Of a stretch of DNA of 64,000 nucleotides, positions 25,485 to 34,226 are shown in pieces (position 1 is the stretch's first letter; every line of letters starts with the position of its first letter). Origin of the DNA: JAUWKC01 sp035527845 (GTDB taxonomy: Bacteria; Planctomycetota; Phycisphaerae; Sedimentisphaerales; Anaerobacaceae). Under the pieces are notes generated by a model that made no database searches, was not told the DNA's origin, and saw only the letters and a program-made list of their open reading frames with translations. The DNA lies in assembly GCA_035527845.1 (NCBI GenBank), contig DATKZT010000032.1, positions 1 through 64,000 of the forward strand. The letters run 5' to 3'. The position numbers and the translations under genes are program-made.

Positions 25485-26137
25485 GCAATCTGACTTTCAG
25501 ACCAGGAAGTTCGCAGTTCGAAGGCTGCCGTACCCGCGTGCCTCAAGCCGGCACATGCGGTTTTGCAGCCGCGGCCCTGACCTCGTTCTTCGCAGGGCTT
25601 CGCAAGAGCTCGCAACAGGACCGGCGGACCAGCCTCTATAAGGTACGGCATCAAGGTTTCACCCTTCTTGAGCTGATTCTGGTTATGGTCATACTCTCGA
25701 CGGTCCTGGCTATGGCGGCGCCTTCATTGCGCGGTTTCTTCGCCTCGCGCCAGATGCAGGATGCAGCGGCACAACTCTTGACGCTGACCCAGCTTGCCAG
25801 GTCCCAGGCTGTCTGTGAGGGGACCGGCTATCGTCTCAATCTGGATGTTGAACAGGGACAGTATTGGCTGACATCCTGGCAGAGCGGCGCCTTCGAAAAA
25901 ATCAAGACGGAGTTTGGACAGGTTTTCACCCTGCCCAAGGACACTGTTATGGAGTTGTATGGGGTCGAGCGACAAGGCAGCGAAATCTTTGTCAGTTTTG
26001 CGCCACAGGGGACAAGTAGTGCGGCGAGAATCCGACTGGTGGATCGCCGCGGGAAAATTGTTGATGTGATGTGTCGGGCGGCAACGGAATCATTCTGTAT
26101 TGTAATAGGTGAGCAAAATAATGGCGGTCACATCTGA
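25481..26137 (+). CDS. gspH: Pseudopilin GspH with long leader
   Basis: 218-residue minor pseudopilin with the signature QGFTLLELILVMVILS and a normal Gly at -1. The ATG at 25481 overlaps the gspG stop, as expected in this operon, but places about 58 residues before the cleavage site, where 6-25 is usual. No ATG, GTG or TTG codon in good context lies nearer to the signature. The leader includes a mildly hydrophobic stretch (CGFAAAALTSFFAGL). Either the leader is really long or translation starts at an unusual codon. Confidence 0.85.
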   Translation: MSNLTFRPGSSQFEGCRTRVPQAGTCGFAAAALTSFFAGLRKSSQQDRRTSLYKVRHQGFTLLELILVMVILSTVLAMAAPSLRGFFASRQMQDAAAQLLTLTQLARSQAVCEGTGYRLNLDVEQGQYWLTSWQSGAFEKIKTEFGQVFTLPKDTVMELYGVERQGSEIFVSFAPQGTSSAARIRLVDRRGKIVDVMCRAATESFCIVIGEQNNGGHI

Positions 26138-26525
26138 GGATAGAATAAGTGAAATGCGGCGTCGCTTGAAGGGTTTCACATTTATCGAGCTGCTGGCCAG
26201 CGTTGTGCTGATAGCCGTCATCATGCCTGTGGCCATGGCCGGAATTTCTTTGTGTACGAGCCTGGCGGGACAATCGCGAAGGCAGATTGAGGCGGCGACG
26301 CTGGCAAAGGCCAAGCTGACCGAACTTGTTGTGAGCCGGAACTGGGAGAGTGGAGACAAGAGCGGCGACTTCGGTGTAGACCGGCCTGATTACCGCTGGG
26401 CGGCCGAAGTGGCGGAATGGACCGACCCGACCGTACGCCGGCTGGACTTGACCGTGTTCTGGCAGAGCCGCAACCGTCAGCGGTCGGTTACACTCAGCAC
26501 ACTGGTTTATCCTGAGACTCAATAG
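26121..26525 (+). CDS. gspI: Pseudopilin GspI
   Basis: 134-residue minor pseudopilin with the signature KGFTFIELLASVVLIAVIMPVAMAG. The pattern of helix, AKAKLTELV and a short beta domain fits GspI. The ATG at 26121 follows AGGTGAGC at good spacing; a GTG four codons earlier lies within that ribosome site. It overlaps gspH by 17 bases. Together with J and K it forms the tip complex that starts pseudopilus assembly (known for the family). Confidence 0.85.
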   Translation: MAVTSEDRISEMRRRLKGFTFIELLASVVLIAVIMPVAMAGISLCTSLAGQSRRQIEAATLAKAKLTELVVSRNWESGDKSGDFGVDRPDYRWAAEVAEWTDPTVRRLDLTVFWQSRNRQRSVTLSTLVYPETQ

Positions 26526-26535
26526 GACGGGTGAT

Positions 26536-27219
26536 ATGGTGACACGTCAAAAGGGGTTCACGCTGTTGGAACTGATCGCAGCCATGGCACTGATGGTGGT
26601 GGTGGCGGCCTGTCTTTACTCGAGCCTTTATACCGGATTTCGCGCCCGGCGCAGCGCCGACGCAGCGGTGGACCCGACTATCACCGCGGCGAACGCAATC
26701 GAACTGCTTAAACAGGATATTTATTGTGCCATAACCGGCGACGGCGTCCTGGCGGGCCCCCTCCTCGGTATGGATTCGCAGGACGGCAAAGGCGGCGATA
26801 ACGACAGTCTGAGCTTCTATACTACGCATCTGTACGCCTCAGACGACAAGCCATACGGCGGCGTGGGCATGGTCGAGCTGGTTCTGGTCGGGGACAATGA
26901 CGCCGACGGCGAGTGCTACCGGCTTGTTCGTTACGTTAACACGAATCTGCTCTCGCCGCGAACATTGGAATATGATGAGCAGGTGCTCTGTCGCAACGTT
27001 AGATCGTTGAACTTCCGATACTTCGATGGTCTGAACTGGCTCGATGAATGGGACTCAACGGCCTACGAAAATACGCTGCCGCAGGCCGTGGAGATTAGTC
27101 TGCGGATAGAATACAAATCGCGCGACTCGGCCCGGCAGAGCCAACTGCGCGAGCTTACGCAGAGTTTTTTGATTCCCTGTTGGTCATCTAAACTGCAGGA
27201 TAGTCAGGCACGAACATGA
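26536..27219 (+). CDS. gspJ: Pseudopilin GspJ
   Basis: 227-residue minor pseudopilin with a six-residue leader and QKGFTLLELIAAMALMVVVAACLYSSL. The body is larger than GspI, as usual, and includes acidic loops (GMDSQDGKGGDNDSL, GDNDADGE) that could bind calcium. It begins ten bases after gspI and overlaps gspK by four bases. Confidence 0.85.
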   Translation: MVTRQKGFTLLELIAAMALMVVVAACLYSSLYTGFRARRSADAAVDPTITAANAIELLKQDIYCAITGDGVLAGPLLGMDSQDGKGGDNDSLSFYTTHLYASDDKPYGGVGMVELVLVGDNDADGECYRLVRYVNTNLLSPRTLEYDEQVLCRNVRSLNFRYFDGLNWLDEWDSTAYENTLPQAVEISLRIEYKSRDSARQSQLRELTQSFLIPCWSSKLQDSQART

Positions 27220-28568
27220 AGATATGTCAAGGCCGACAATTCGGGTGCTCGTCACAGTGCAAAGGCACGGTCCTGATTGTGACCATCTGGGTGGTTCTGG
27301 TGCTGGCCGGGCTGGCGCTGGTTTTTGCCCGCTCGATACGCGTGGCGGCGATATTAGCGGCGAATCACACAGCATCCCTGCAGGCCGAGTGCATCGCAGA
27401 GGGCGCCAGGCAGTACCTTTTGGCCCAGTTGGGCACGGACGAGCAGGCGACAGCGCTTGAGAACGCCGCACCGTACGAGGCCATGCAGGTGGGGCAGGGC
27501 TATTTCTGGGTCCTTCGCTCCAACCTCGAAGATGACCGCCAGCTCGATTATGGCCTCACCGACGAAGCGGGCAAGATTAACCTTAACTCAGCGTCTTTGG
27601 AGATGCTCTTGAAGCTGCCCGGTATGACCGCTGAACTGGCTGCCTCCATTATTGACTGGCGGGACCAGGACAGCGAGTTGTCACCGGGCGGCGCCGAGAA
27701 TGAGTACTACCTGCTTCTTCCCGAACCTTACAACTGCAAGAACGCTCCGCTCGAGACCGTCGAAGAGATTCTCCTTATCAAGGGCGCATCGGAGGAGCTG
27801 CTTTACGGGGAGGACAGAAATCTTAACGGCATACTCGACGAAAATGAGAACGATGCGGACGCAAGTGACCCGCCGGATAACCGGAACGGTCGGCTTGAAG
27901 GCGGCTTCTACGACTATGTCACCGTATACAGCATGGAGGTTAATATCGACAGTTCCGGCAACAAGCGCATCAATATCAATGATGTTCGCAACCCTGAGTT
28001 AGGCACGGTGCTGCGGCAGGCAGTTACGAATGACCGGTACTTTCAAATAATGGACAGCCTCCGCGCCGGACGCCCCTTCAGAAACATCCTCGAGTTCTAC
28101 TTCAAAGCGGGACTCACCGCCGAGGAATTCAAGCAGCTTGCCGACAGGCTCACAACCTCCGACCAGGAGACCATTGCAGGTCTGGTGAATGTGAACACTG
28201 CCTCCAAGGAGGTGCTGCTTTGTCTTCCCGGTCTCGAAGAGAGTGACGTCGAGGCACTGCTGACCCGCCGCAGCTCAGGCGAGGGGCTCGAATCCATTGC
28301 CTGGGTTGCAGAAGTTCTCGATCGGGCCAAGGGGATAGCTGTCGGCAGTTACATTACGAGCCGCTCTTTTCAATCCTCGGCCGACATTGTCAGCGTCGCG
28401 GGCAACGGTCGGGCTTATAAGCGATACAAGGCTGTCTTTGACCGGCGTGAGGACACGCCTCGGATACTTTACTGGAAGTCGCTGACGTACCTCGGTTGGC
28501 CGCTGGGCGGCGAGATTGTCGAAACATTGCGGTCAGGGCGGATGTTGGCCGCAGCCGCGGGGACATGA
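27216..28568 (+). CDS. gspK: Pseudopilus tip protein GspK
   Basis: 450-residue minor pseudopilin. The N-terminal helix is GTVLIVTIWVVLVLAGLALVFARS, lacking the Glu at position 5 that other pseudopilins have; this is a family trait. Two helix-hairpin-helix/SAM-like parts follow, marked by INLNSASLEMLLKLPGM (near 125) and VNVNTASKEVLLCLPGL (near 325). An EDRNLNGILDENENDAD loop near 200 resembles a calcium-binding Asp/Asn repeat. It overlaps gspJ by ATGA. Confidence 0.9.
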   Translation: MKICQGRQFGCSSQCKGTVLIVTIWVVLVLAGLALVFARSIRVAAILAANHTASLQAECIAEGARQYLLAQLGTDEQATALENAAPYEAMQVGQGYFWVLRSNLEDDRQLDYGLTDEAGKINLNSASLEMLLKLPGMTAELAASIIDWRDQDSELSPGGAENEYYLLLPEPYNCKNAPLETVEEILLIKGASEELLYGEDRNLNGILDENENDADASDPPDNRNGRLEGGFYDYVTVYSMEVNIDSSGNKRININDVRNPELGTVLRQAVTNDRYFQIMDSLRAGRPFRNILEFYFKAGLTAEEFKQLADRLTTSDQETIAGLVNVNTASKEVLLCLPGLEESDVEALLTRRSSGEGLESIAWVAEVLDRAKGIAVGSYITSRSFQSSADIVSVAGNGRAYKRYKAVFDRREDTPRILYWKSLTYLGWPLGGEIVETLRSGRMLAAAAGT

Positions 28569-28584
28569 ACGCGTAAGAAAGATT

Positions 28585-30000
28585 ATGGGTAAAACCCGAA
28601 ACATCTTAGGCCTTGCATTGGAAGACAATTGTATTGTCGCCGCTGAGGTGCGCGTGCGTGCGCACCAACCTCACCTCGGCCCCAGCGGTGAGTTCTTGAT
28701 TCCTCAGGGGCTGTCACTGGCCAATCCATCGAAGCTCGGTCTGCAATTTCGTCAGTTCCTCAAGTCGAACCACTTCTCGAGCAGGGCCGCCGTCGTGGGG
28801 CTGCCGGCCAAATGGCTGGTCGCCAGGGAATTGACAATCCCGCCGGCGGGCGCCAATGCGCTTTCAGGCATACTGCAGATACAGGCCGAACGCACCTTTG
28901 CCCTCGATCCGAAGGATCTCGTCTTTGATTATTGGGGCCGGGCGGATTCGAGCAGGAGCAGCCTTGTTTTATTGATGGCCGCGTATCGGGAGCGCATCAG
29001 TCAGATTTCGGCGATGGCCAAAGCCGCCGGTCTTCAACTGCTCGCCATTACGCCCACGAGTCATGCCATGCGCAGCCTCGATCGTAATAACAACGGGGAC
29101 GTCGGTATATATGTAAGGGACGACTATGTTGAGTTCTGGTCCGCCAAGGCCGCGCTGCCTTGGATCAGATATGTCCCAAGGTCGGCCCGGCAGAATCAAC
29201 AACAGCAGCACGAGCCTCTGCAAGCCGAGATTGCCCGACTGCTGCGGTTATTGCCTGGTGACGAACAGGACTCCAGGCTCCAGGAGGTCACGTTATACGC
29301 GCACTCCGCGCTTGACCACGAATCGTTCGACAAGTTGAGCGATTCGCTCTCAGGTCATGCCACAATACTTGATGGCAATATTAATCTGCAATCGGCCGGA
29401 TTCGATGCTTCAGGCCTGAACGAGGGCGGAGCAGCCGTTGCTGCCGCCGCCCTGGCGTTTGCCTTCTCGAAAAACGGGGGCATGCTGGTCGATTTCTTAC
29501 ACCCCCGGATGGCTACGGCGAGAAAAAGTCCGCGCACCAGAGTGTTGGTTTGGGCTGCTGTTGCGTGTGTGGCAATTATCGCCGTGTCCGTCGCTGCAGT
29601 ACGTAATTGGCAGCAGAATATTCGGGATATCGAGACGTACACCAGGCAACTGGATGATATGGCCGAAGACATAGGAGCCGCCAGGCAGGTTGTTGACCGC
29701 ATGCAGTATACGTCAGGCTGGACCTCTCGCAGGCCCGAGTTCTTACAGTGCCTGCGTCAGTTGACACAGGTATTCCCGGAAGAGGGCACGGTATGGGCCA
29801 CAAACCTCGCACTGCGCGAGGATAGACAAGGTCTTGTCACGGGCAAGTCCCTCGGAGAAGACAGCGTCCTGAAGGTCCTCGACGCGATTAAGCTCAACAA
29901 AGTGTTCACGAATGTTCAAATGCTCTACATGCGTGATGCGGGCAGAGATACCGATGAGGTGTCGTTTGCCATCACGTTCAAGTTCTCTGGAGGCGATTAG
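28585..30000 (+). CDS. gspL: GspL/PilM-N-like assembly platform protein
   Basis: 471-residue bitopic protein. The N-terminal 300 residues have an actin-like PilM/GspL arrangement (GLALEDNCIVAAEV, AAVVGLPAKWLVARELTIPP), one membrane helix lies near residue 320 (RVLVWAAVACVAIIAVSVAAV), and a PilN/GspL-type periplasmic domain follows. The ATG at 28585 is chosen because the open frame upstream overlaps gspK with non-conserved sequence. It links GspE to GspM at the inner membrane. Confidence 0.82.
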   Translation: MGKTRNILGLALEDNCIVAAEVRVRAHQPHLGPSGEFLIPQGLSLANPSKLGLQFRQFLKSNHFSSRAAVVGLPAKWLVARELTIPPAGANALSGILQIQAERTFALDPKDLVFDYWGRADSSRSSLVLLMAAYRERISQISAMAKAAGLQLLAITPTSHAMRSLDRNNNGDVGIYVRDDYVEFWSAKAALPWIRYVPRSARQNQQQQHEPLQAEIARLLRLLPGDEQDSRLQEVTLYAHSALDHESFDKLSDSLSGHATILDGNINLQSAGFDASGLNEGGAAVAAAALAFAFSKNGGMLVDFLHPRMATARKSPRTRVLVWAAVACVAIIAVSVAAVRNWQQNIRDIETYTRQLDDMAEDIGAARQVVDRMQYTSGWTSRRPEFLQCLRQLTQVFPEEGTVWATNLALREDRQGLVTGKSLGEDSVLKVLDAIKLNKVFTNVQMLYMRDAGRDTDEVSFAITFKFSGGD

Positions 30001-30006
30001 GCGAAG

Positions 30007-30567
30007 ATGTTGTCAAGACGCGAAGGACTCATCGGAATTGCTGCGGCAGTGATGCTGTCGGCGCTGGCGGGTGACAGGTTCATTATCACGCCGGTCATGG
30101 AAAAACTGGGGCAACTGGAGGACCGCAAGCAGCAGCTTCTGAGCGAGGTGAACGACGCTCATAGTCTGTTTGACCGGCGCAGACTGATGGAGAGGAAGTG
30201 GCAGCAGCTTTCGACGGAGGGCCTCAACAGTGAGTCCGAAGCGGAAAGCCGGGTTCTTCACGCCATCGGCAGCTGGGCGAGTGAGAGCCGGCTGACCCTG
30301 ACGTCGGTTAAGCCGCAGCGCCCATCCGCAGTCAGGAAAGGTCTGCAGGAGATGACCTTTTCGGTAGCGAGCACGGGGAGCCTGGAGGCGGTCGCCCGCT
30401 TTATCTGGCTTTTGGAGAAGGCGTCGCTGCCTATTAAGATTACAGACGTGCAACTGGGCTCCGCCGGGGAGAGCGGCAGCGAAATGTCCCTTCAGATTCG
30501 ACTGTCCGCCTTGTACATAAGTGCCAGCCAGTCGGCATCAGGAGATGAAGATGACCAAAACGGTTAA
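30007..30567 (+). CDS. gspM: GspM/PilO-like assembly protein
   Basis: 186-residue protein with one N-terminal membrane helix (residues 8-25), a coiled-coil stretch (about 35-70) and a ferredoxin-like periplasmic domain including FIWLLEKASLPIKITDVQL, the usual PilO/GspM pattern. It starts six bases after gspL and overlaps gspC by 17 bases. It pairs with GspL in the platform. Confidence 0.75.
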   Translation: MLSRREGLIGIAAAVMLSALAGDRFIITPVMEKLGQLEDRKQQLLSEVNDAHSLFDRRRLMERKWQQLSTEGLNSESEAESRVLHAIGSWASESRLTLTSVKPQRPSAVRKGLQEMTFSVASTGSLEAVARFIWLLEKASLPIKITDVQLGSAGESGSEMSLQIRLSALYISASQSASGDEDDQNG

Positions 30568-31165
30568 TACCGAAGCTGCGGCGATGATCAGGCGATTTGC
30601 AGTGATTTGCATATTGGTTACGATTGGTATCTCGCATGCTGCTGAAACATCGGCAGACAAGGCGGACGAGTTCCGGTCCCAATACGGGATCATCGTCGAG
30701 CGTAACATTTTTTCCCGAAATCGCGGAAACAGGACCGTCGAGCCTGGAGCTTCGGCAACACAGGCCCGCAGACCGCAGCCGACGCCTCAGCCTGAATCTT
30801 ATTTCGTGCTTAAAGGTATCGCCAAAGCAGATGACTCATTCGTCGCCTTCTTCGAAGACAGCCGCGGAGGCGAAGTAATCCGAGTCAAGGCCCAAAACCC
30901 AATCGCCCGCGGCACAATTGTGAAGCTAACCCTCGATTCGGCAGCGTATCAGAATGATGCCAATACGGTTGACGTCAAGGTGGGACAGACCCTCGAAGGC
31001 AAGCCTGGCGGCACGGCGTTGACCTTTGAAAACCTGTTGGAATGGTCCGAAATTGGTTCTGCCGCTGCGAGCACCCGGGACGCCAATGGGACAGAAAAAC
31101 TCTCTGATGATGCAGAGGTTCTGAGGAAACTGATGGAAAGACGCAGACAAGAGCTTGGAGATTAA
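30551..31165 (+). CDS. gspC: GspC/PilP-like linker protein
   Basis: 204-residue exported or membrane-tethered protein. An N-terminal hydrophobic segment (about 13-31) precedes YGIIVERNIFSRNRG, the RNIFxR motif that opens the homology region of GspC. A small beta-domain (ESYFVLKGIAKADDSFVAFFED to VKVGQTLEGK) would contact the N0 domain of the secretin. There is no PDZ domain, which many GspC proteins have. GGAG lies six bases before ATG 30551. It ends five bases before gspD. Confidence 0.72.
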   Translation: MTKTVNTEAAAMIRRFAVICILVTIGISHAAETSADKADEFRSQYGIIVERNIFSRNRGNRTVEPGASATQARRPQPTPQPESYFVLKGIAKADDSFVAFFEDSRGGEVIRVKAQNPIARGTIVKLTLDSAAYQNDANTVDVKVGQTLEGKPGGTALTFENLLEWSEIGSAAASTRDANGTEKLSDDAEVLRKLMERRRQELGD

Positions 31166-31169
31166 TAAA

Positions 31170-33602
31170 ATGTACACTTCAGTAAGCAGGCTTAATAGCC
31201 CAAAACGCAATATAGAACAGTTGGTCGTGCTCAGCGTATTGGCCGTGCTGTTTGGCCCTGTTGTTTTGGCGCAGGAGGATACCAACACGCCCAGTATGAT
31301 TGAGCCGAACGTGCCGTTCAGGGTCGCCCTTAACTTCCAGGATGTGCCGCTGCAGACTGTGCTGGAGTACCTCTCGGAGACGGCCGGTCTTGTCGTTGTG
31401 TGCGATGAGCCTTTGAATGGTCGTATCACAGTCATCAGCCGGCAACCTGTGGGTATTAGTGAGGCCATTTCTCTGATCAATTCGGTGCTTAAGGAAAGGG
31501 ACCTGGCCGCGGTGCGCACAGGAAGGACCCTGCGAGTGGTAACCTTGGCCAAGGCCAAAACCATGAACCTGCCCGTAACGTCCGGCAGCGACCCCGATCT
31601 CATCACGCCCGCCGATGATATCGTCACCCACGTGGTCTCCGTTCGTTATCTCGACGCCGCCAAGCTCAAGGAAAATCTTCAGTCTCTAATCCCGGAATAC
31701 GCCAGTCTGCAGGCAAATCAGGAAGGCAACGCACTGATAATTACCGATACTACCGCGAACATAAAGCGACTGATGGAAATAATTCGCGCCCTGGATACAC
31801 ACATGGCTGGCGTGTCCGAGATCAGGGTGTTTCATTTGCAGAGCGCCGACGCACGCAACACAGCCGACCTGATTAACAAGCTGTTTCAACCGGAGCAGCA
31901 GGCAAGCTCCCGGACGCCCCAGAGCCCGCGCGATATGATGCGCATGATGATGAGCAGGAGGGGGCGCGGCAGGGACTCGGAAGAGGAGCAGCAACAGACC
32001 GAAGGCCGTGCAGGGGCGCGCGTCGTAGCCGCCGCAGATGACCGCACCAACTCGGTGGTTGTCAGCGGACCGGCCGACACCATGGGAGTGGTGGGCCAGG
32101 TGATAGAGGCCCTGGACTCACGAAGCGCCGCTGTCGCCGATGTGAAGGTCTTTCATCTCGAATATGCCGATGCCGAGAATACCGCCCAGCTTATCAACGA
32201 GGTCTTCGGGAAAGACCGCAGCTCATCGCGGTCGCGGTCCTCTTCCACAGACTTGCCTTTGTCCTTCCGTCGCGGGCGCTTCGGCAGCAACGATTCTCAG
32301 CAAACCCAGGAGAGCGACAGGAGCGGCAGCATCGTCGAAGTCGTGGCCTCGGCCGATCAACGCACGAACTCCATCGTGGTAAGCGGCCCGCCAGACACGC
32401 TCGAGGTAATAGCCCAAGTGATCAAGGAACTGGATGCGAATCCGGAGCAGGAGCGCCAGATTTTTGTTTACGCGCTCAAGAATGCCGAAGCATCGAATCT
32501 CAAGGAGATACTCAACAACCTGTTCACAGAGATACAGTCACTGAACCAGGAAGGAGGCGGCAGCTCGAATCAGGGGTTCCGGGGACAGACCGGCCGCGGC
32601 CAGGGCCAGCAGGCGGCATCTCGGACGACAAGCCAGACTCCCAGCGAAGGGGATTTGTCCGAAGAAGCCTATTTCGAAGCCGATGATAACACCAATTCCT
32701 TGCTCGTGATGACCTCTTCGAAGAATTACGCAAAAATCAAACCGATAATCGACCAACTGGACAGGCGCCTCGGCCAGGTGCTCATCAAAGTCCTGTTTGC
32801 CGAGATCACCCACAGCGATGATCTTGACCTGGGCCTGGAGTTCTCAGCACTGAACCTCAGAAGCGGTGGGGACAGCACGCTCTTTTCCACCGACTTCGGT
32901 ATCGCCGCCAAAACCGGCGGCCTTGTCGTCAAGGCCGTCGAAGGCGACCTGACCGCAACCCTGCGGGCCCTGCAGGAAGTGGGAAAGCTCAATATCCTTT
33001 CCAGGCCCTATATCCTGACCAGGGATAATCAGACCGCCACCATTACTGTCGGCGAAGAGGTTCCCTTTATTACCAACACGCGCACCACCGAGACAGGCCA
33101 GACCATCAATACGATTCAGTACGAGGATATTGGAATCATTCTCGAAGTGACGCCTTCGATAAACCCCGAAGGCCTGGTCATCATGGACGTCAAGCCCGAA
33201 ATCTCCACAACGACGGGCAAAACGGTGCCTATCTCCGAGACCGTGGACGCCGCCGTCTTTGCCAAACGCGCATCCCAAACGCGGGTGGAAGTGCGCGACG
33301 GACAGACAATTGTAATAGGCGGCCTCGTTGAAGACCAGGTTTCCGAAAACGTCCAAAAGGTCCCGCTGCTCGGCGACATACCTCTGGTGGGGTTACTTTT
33401 CCGACGGACAGTCACGGAAAAAAGCAAAACAGAGCTGCTGATCTTCCTCACACCCTTTGTTGCAATAGACGACGAGAGGCTCACGGCAATCTCAGAAACC
33501 GAAAAGGCACGCAGCACCCTTGAGCAGGGCGGCTTCGGAGCGGACGTCTTTCAGAAACACATGGAAGGCATGAAGGGAACTCTCGACTCGAAAAAGCCCT
33601 GA
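31170..33602 (+). CDS. gspD: Type II secretion secretin GspD
   Basis: Outer-membrane channel protein of 810 residues. A signal peptide spans about residues 1-34. An N0 domain (FQDVPLQTVLEYLSETAGL) and three N1-N3 repeats (each ending DxRTNSxVVSGPxDT or similar) follow, then the secretin domain with VPFITNTRTTETGQT, DIGIILEVTPSINPEG and the C-terminal VPLLGDIPLVGLLFRR motif. Between the N domains are long Ser/Arg/Gln-rich linkers (about 250-290, 355-390, 465-500), longer than in typical GspD. CTTGGAG precedes the ATG at 31170. Last gene of the operon. Confidence 0.96.
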   Translation: MYTSVSRLNSPKRNIEQLVVLSVLAVLFGPVVLAQEDTNTPSMIEPNVPFRVALNFQDVPLQTVLEYLSETAGLVVVCDEPLNGRITVISRQPVGISEAISLINSVLKERDLAAVRTGRTLRVVTLAKAKTMNLPVTSGSDPDLITPADDIVTHVVSVRYLDAAKLKENLQSLIPEYASLQANQEGNALIITDTTANIKRLMEIIRALDTHMAGVSEIRVFHLQSADARNTADLINKLFQPEQQASSRTPQSPRDMMRMMMSRRGRGRDSEEEQQQTEGRAGARVVAAADDRTNSVVVSGPADTMGVVGQVIEALDSRSAAVADVKVFHLEYADAENTAQLINEVFGKDRSSSRSRSSSTDLPLSFRRGRFGSNDSQQTQESDRSGSIVEVVASADQRTNSIVVSGPPDTLEVIAQVIKELDANPEQERQIFVYALKNAEASNLKEILNNLFTEIQSLNQEGGGSSNQGFRGQTGRGQGQQAASRTTSQTPSEGDLSEEAYFEADDNTNSLLVMTSSKNYAKIKPIIDQLDRRLGQVLIKVLFAEITHSDDLDLGLEFSALNLRSGGDSTLFSTDFGIAAKTGGLVVKAVEGDLTATLRALQEVGKLNILSRPYILTRDNQTATITVGEEVPFITNTRTTETGQTINTIQYEDIGIILEVTPSINPEGLVIMDVKPEISTTTGKTVPISETVDAAVFAKRASQTRVEVRDGQTIVIGGLVEDQVSENVQKVPLLGDIPLVGLLFRRTVTEKSKTELLIFLTPFVAIDDERLTAISETEKARSTLEQGGFGADVFQKHMEGMKGTLDSKKP

Positions 33603-34037
33603 GTCTCTCTACGGCAGGTTCCCCGGCATATTACTGCTCCCGGCAGTATCGCCCCAGGTCTGCACAGATTTGCCCTGGGAATGCGTTCGCCAGAAAGATC
33701 TGGTAATCTCCACAAAATCGTTCGTGTTCTTAGAAAAATCGAGACCGTAGCAGCAATAGAGAGTATCTTTGGTTTATCTTGGTTTGAGTCGCCGATATTC
33801 CAACATGGAAATGTTAGTCTATACCCGCGTTCCAAGGGGGCAGGAATCCGAAGCGCTTGCACGTTTGCCAGATTTATCACTCAAGAGCACAGAACAACAA
33901 AGAATGGTCGCCACAGGTGCAGAGGGCAAAACCGACTTGGCGGAAAACTTGGCGTTTTCCGGCCGAACACTTAGCACACCATTAGACAACAATGGGCAGA
34001 GCACACACACTGACGGGGGCAAGACCGCAGATTCCAA
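33603..34037. other. Gene-free 0.4 kb before the tRNA
   Basis: An open frame spans much of this stretch on the plus strand but ends inside the antisense of the tRNA and has no ribosome site. I see no other feature and no clear terminator for the secretion operon. Confidence 0.5.
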
Positions 34038-34109
34038 AGCCAACGGTCGGATTCGAACCGACAACCCCTGGTTTACAAAACCAGAGCTCTGCCATTGAGC
34101 TACGTTGGC
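34038..34109 (-). tRNA. tRNA-Thr (anticodon UGU)
   Basis: Minus strand folds as a full cloverleaf: acceptor GCCAACG/CGTTGGC, D stem GCTC/GAGC, anticodon stem CTGGT/ACCAG with loop TTTGTAA (anticodon TGT), T arm GTCGG-TTCGAAT-CCGAC. The discriminator base is T, and CCA is not encoded. Confidence 0.97.
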
Positions 34110-34119
34110 GCCTTCAGAA

Positions 34120-34148
34120 ATGATAATAAAAAGGTCCGCCTGGGTCAA
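34120..34148 (-). promoter_or_regulatory. Promoter of tRNA-Thr
   Basis: Minus strand -35 TTGACC (34148-34143), 17-bp spacer, -10 TATCAT (34125-34120). The start would fall a few bases before the mature 5-prime end at 34109. Confidence 0.6.
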
Positions 34149-34226
34149 TCTTCAAGAGAGACGGGCCGGGCGTTTGCCGGGTCGTACATAGAGCAGTTCG
34201 GGCGTTGTCTGAAGACTGACGTGTTT

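Noticed and set aside
33769..34098. 109-residue open frame on the plus strand ending in RIRTDNPWFTKPELCH
   Set aside because: Its end is the antisense of tRNA-Thr, a classic false gene; no ribosome site or family match.
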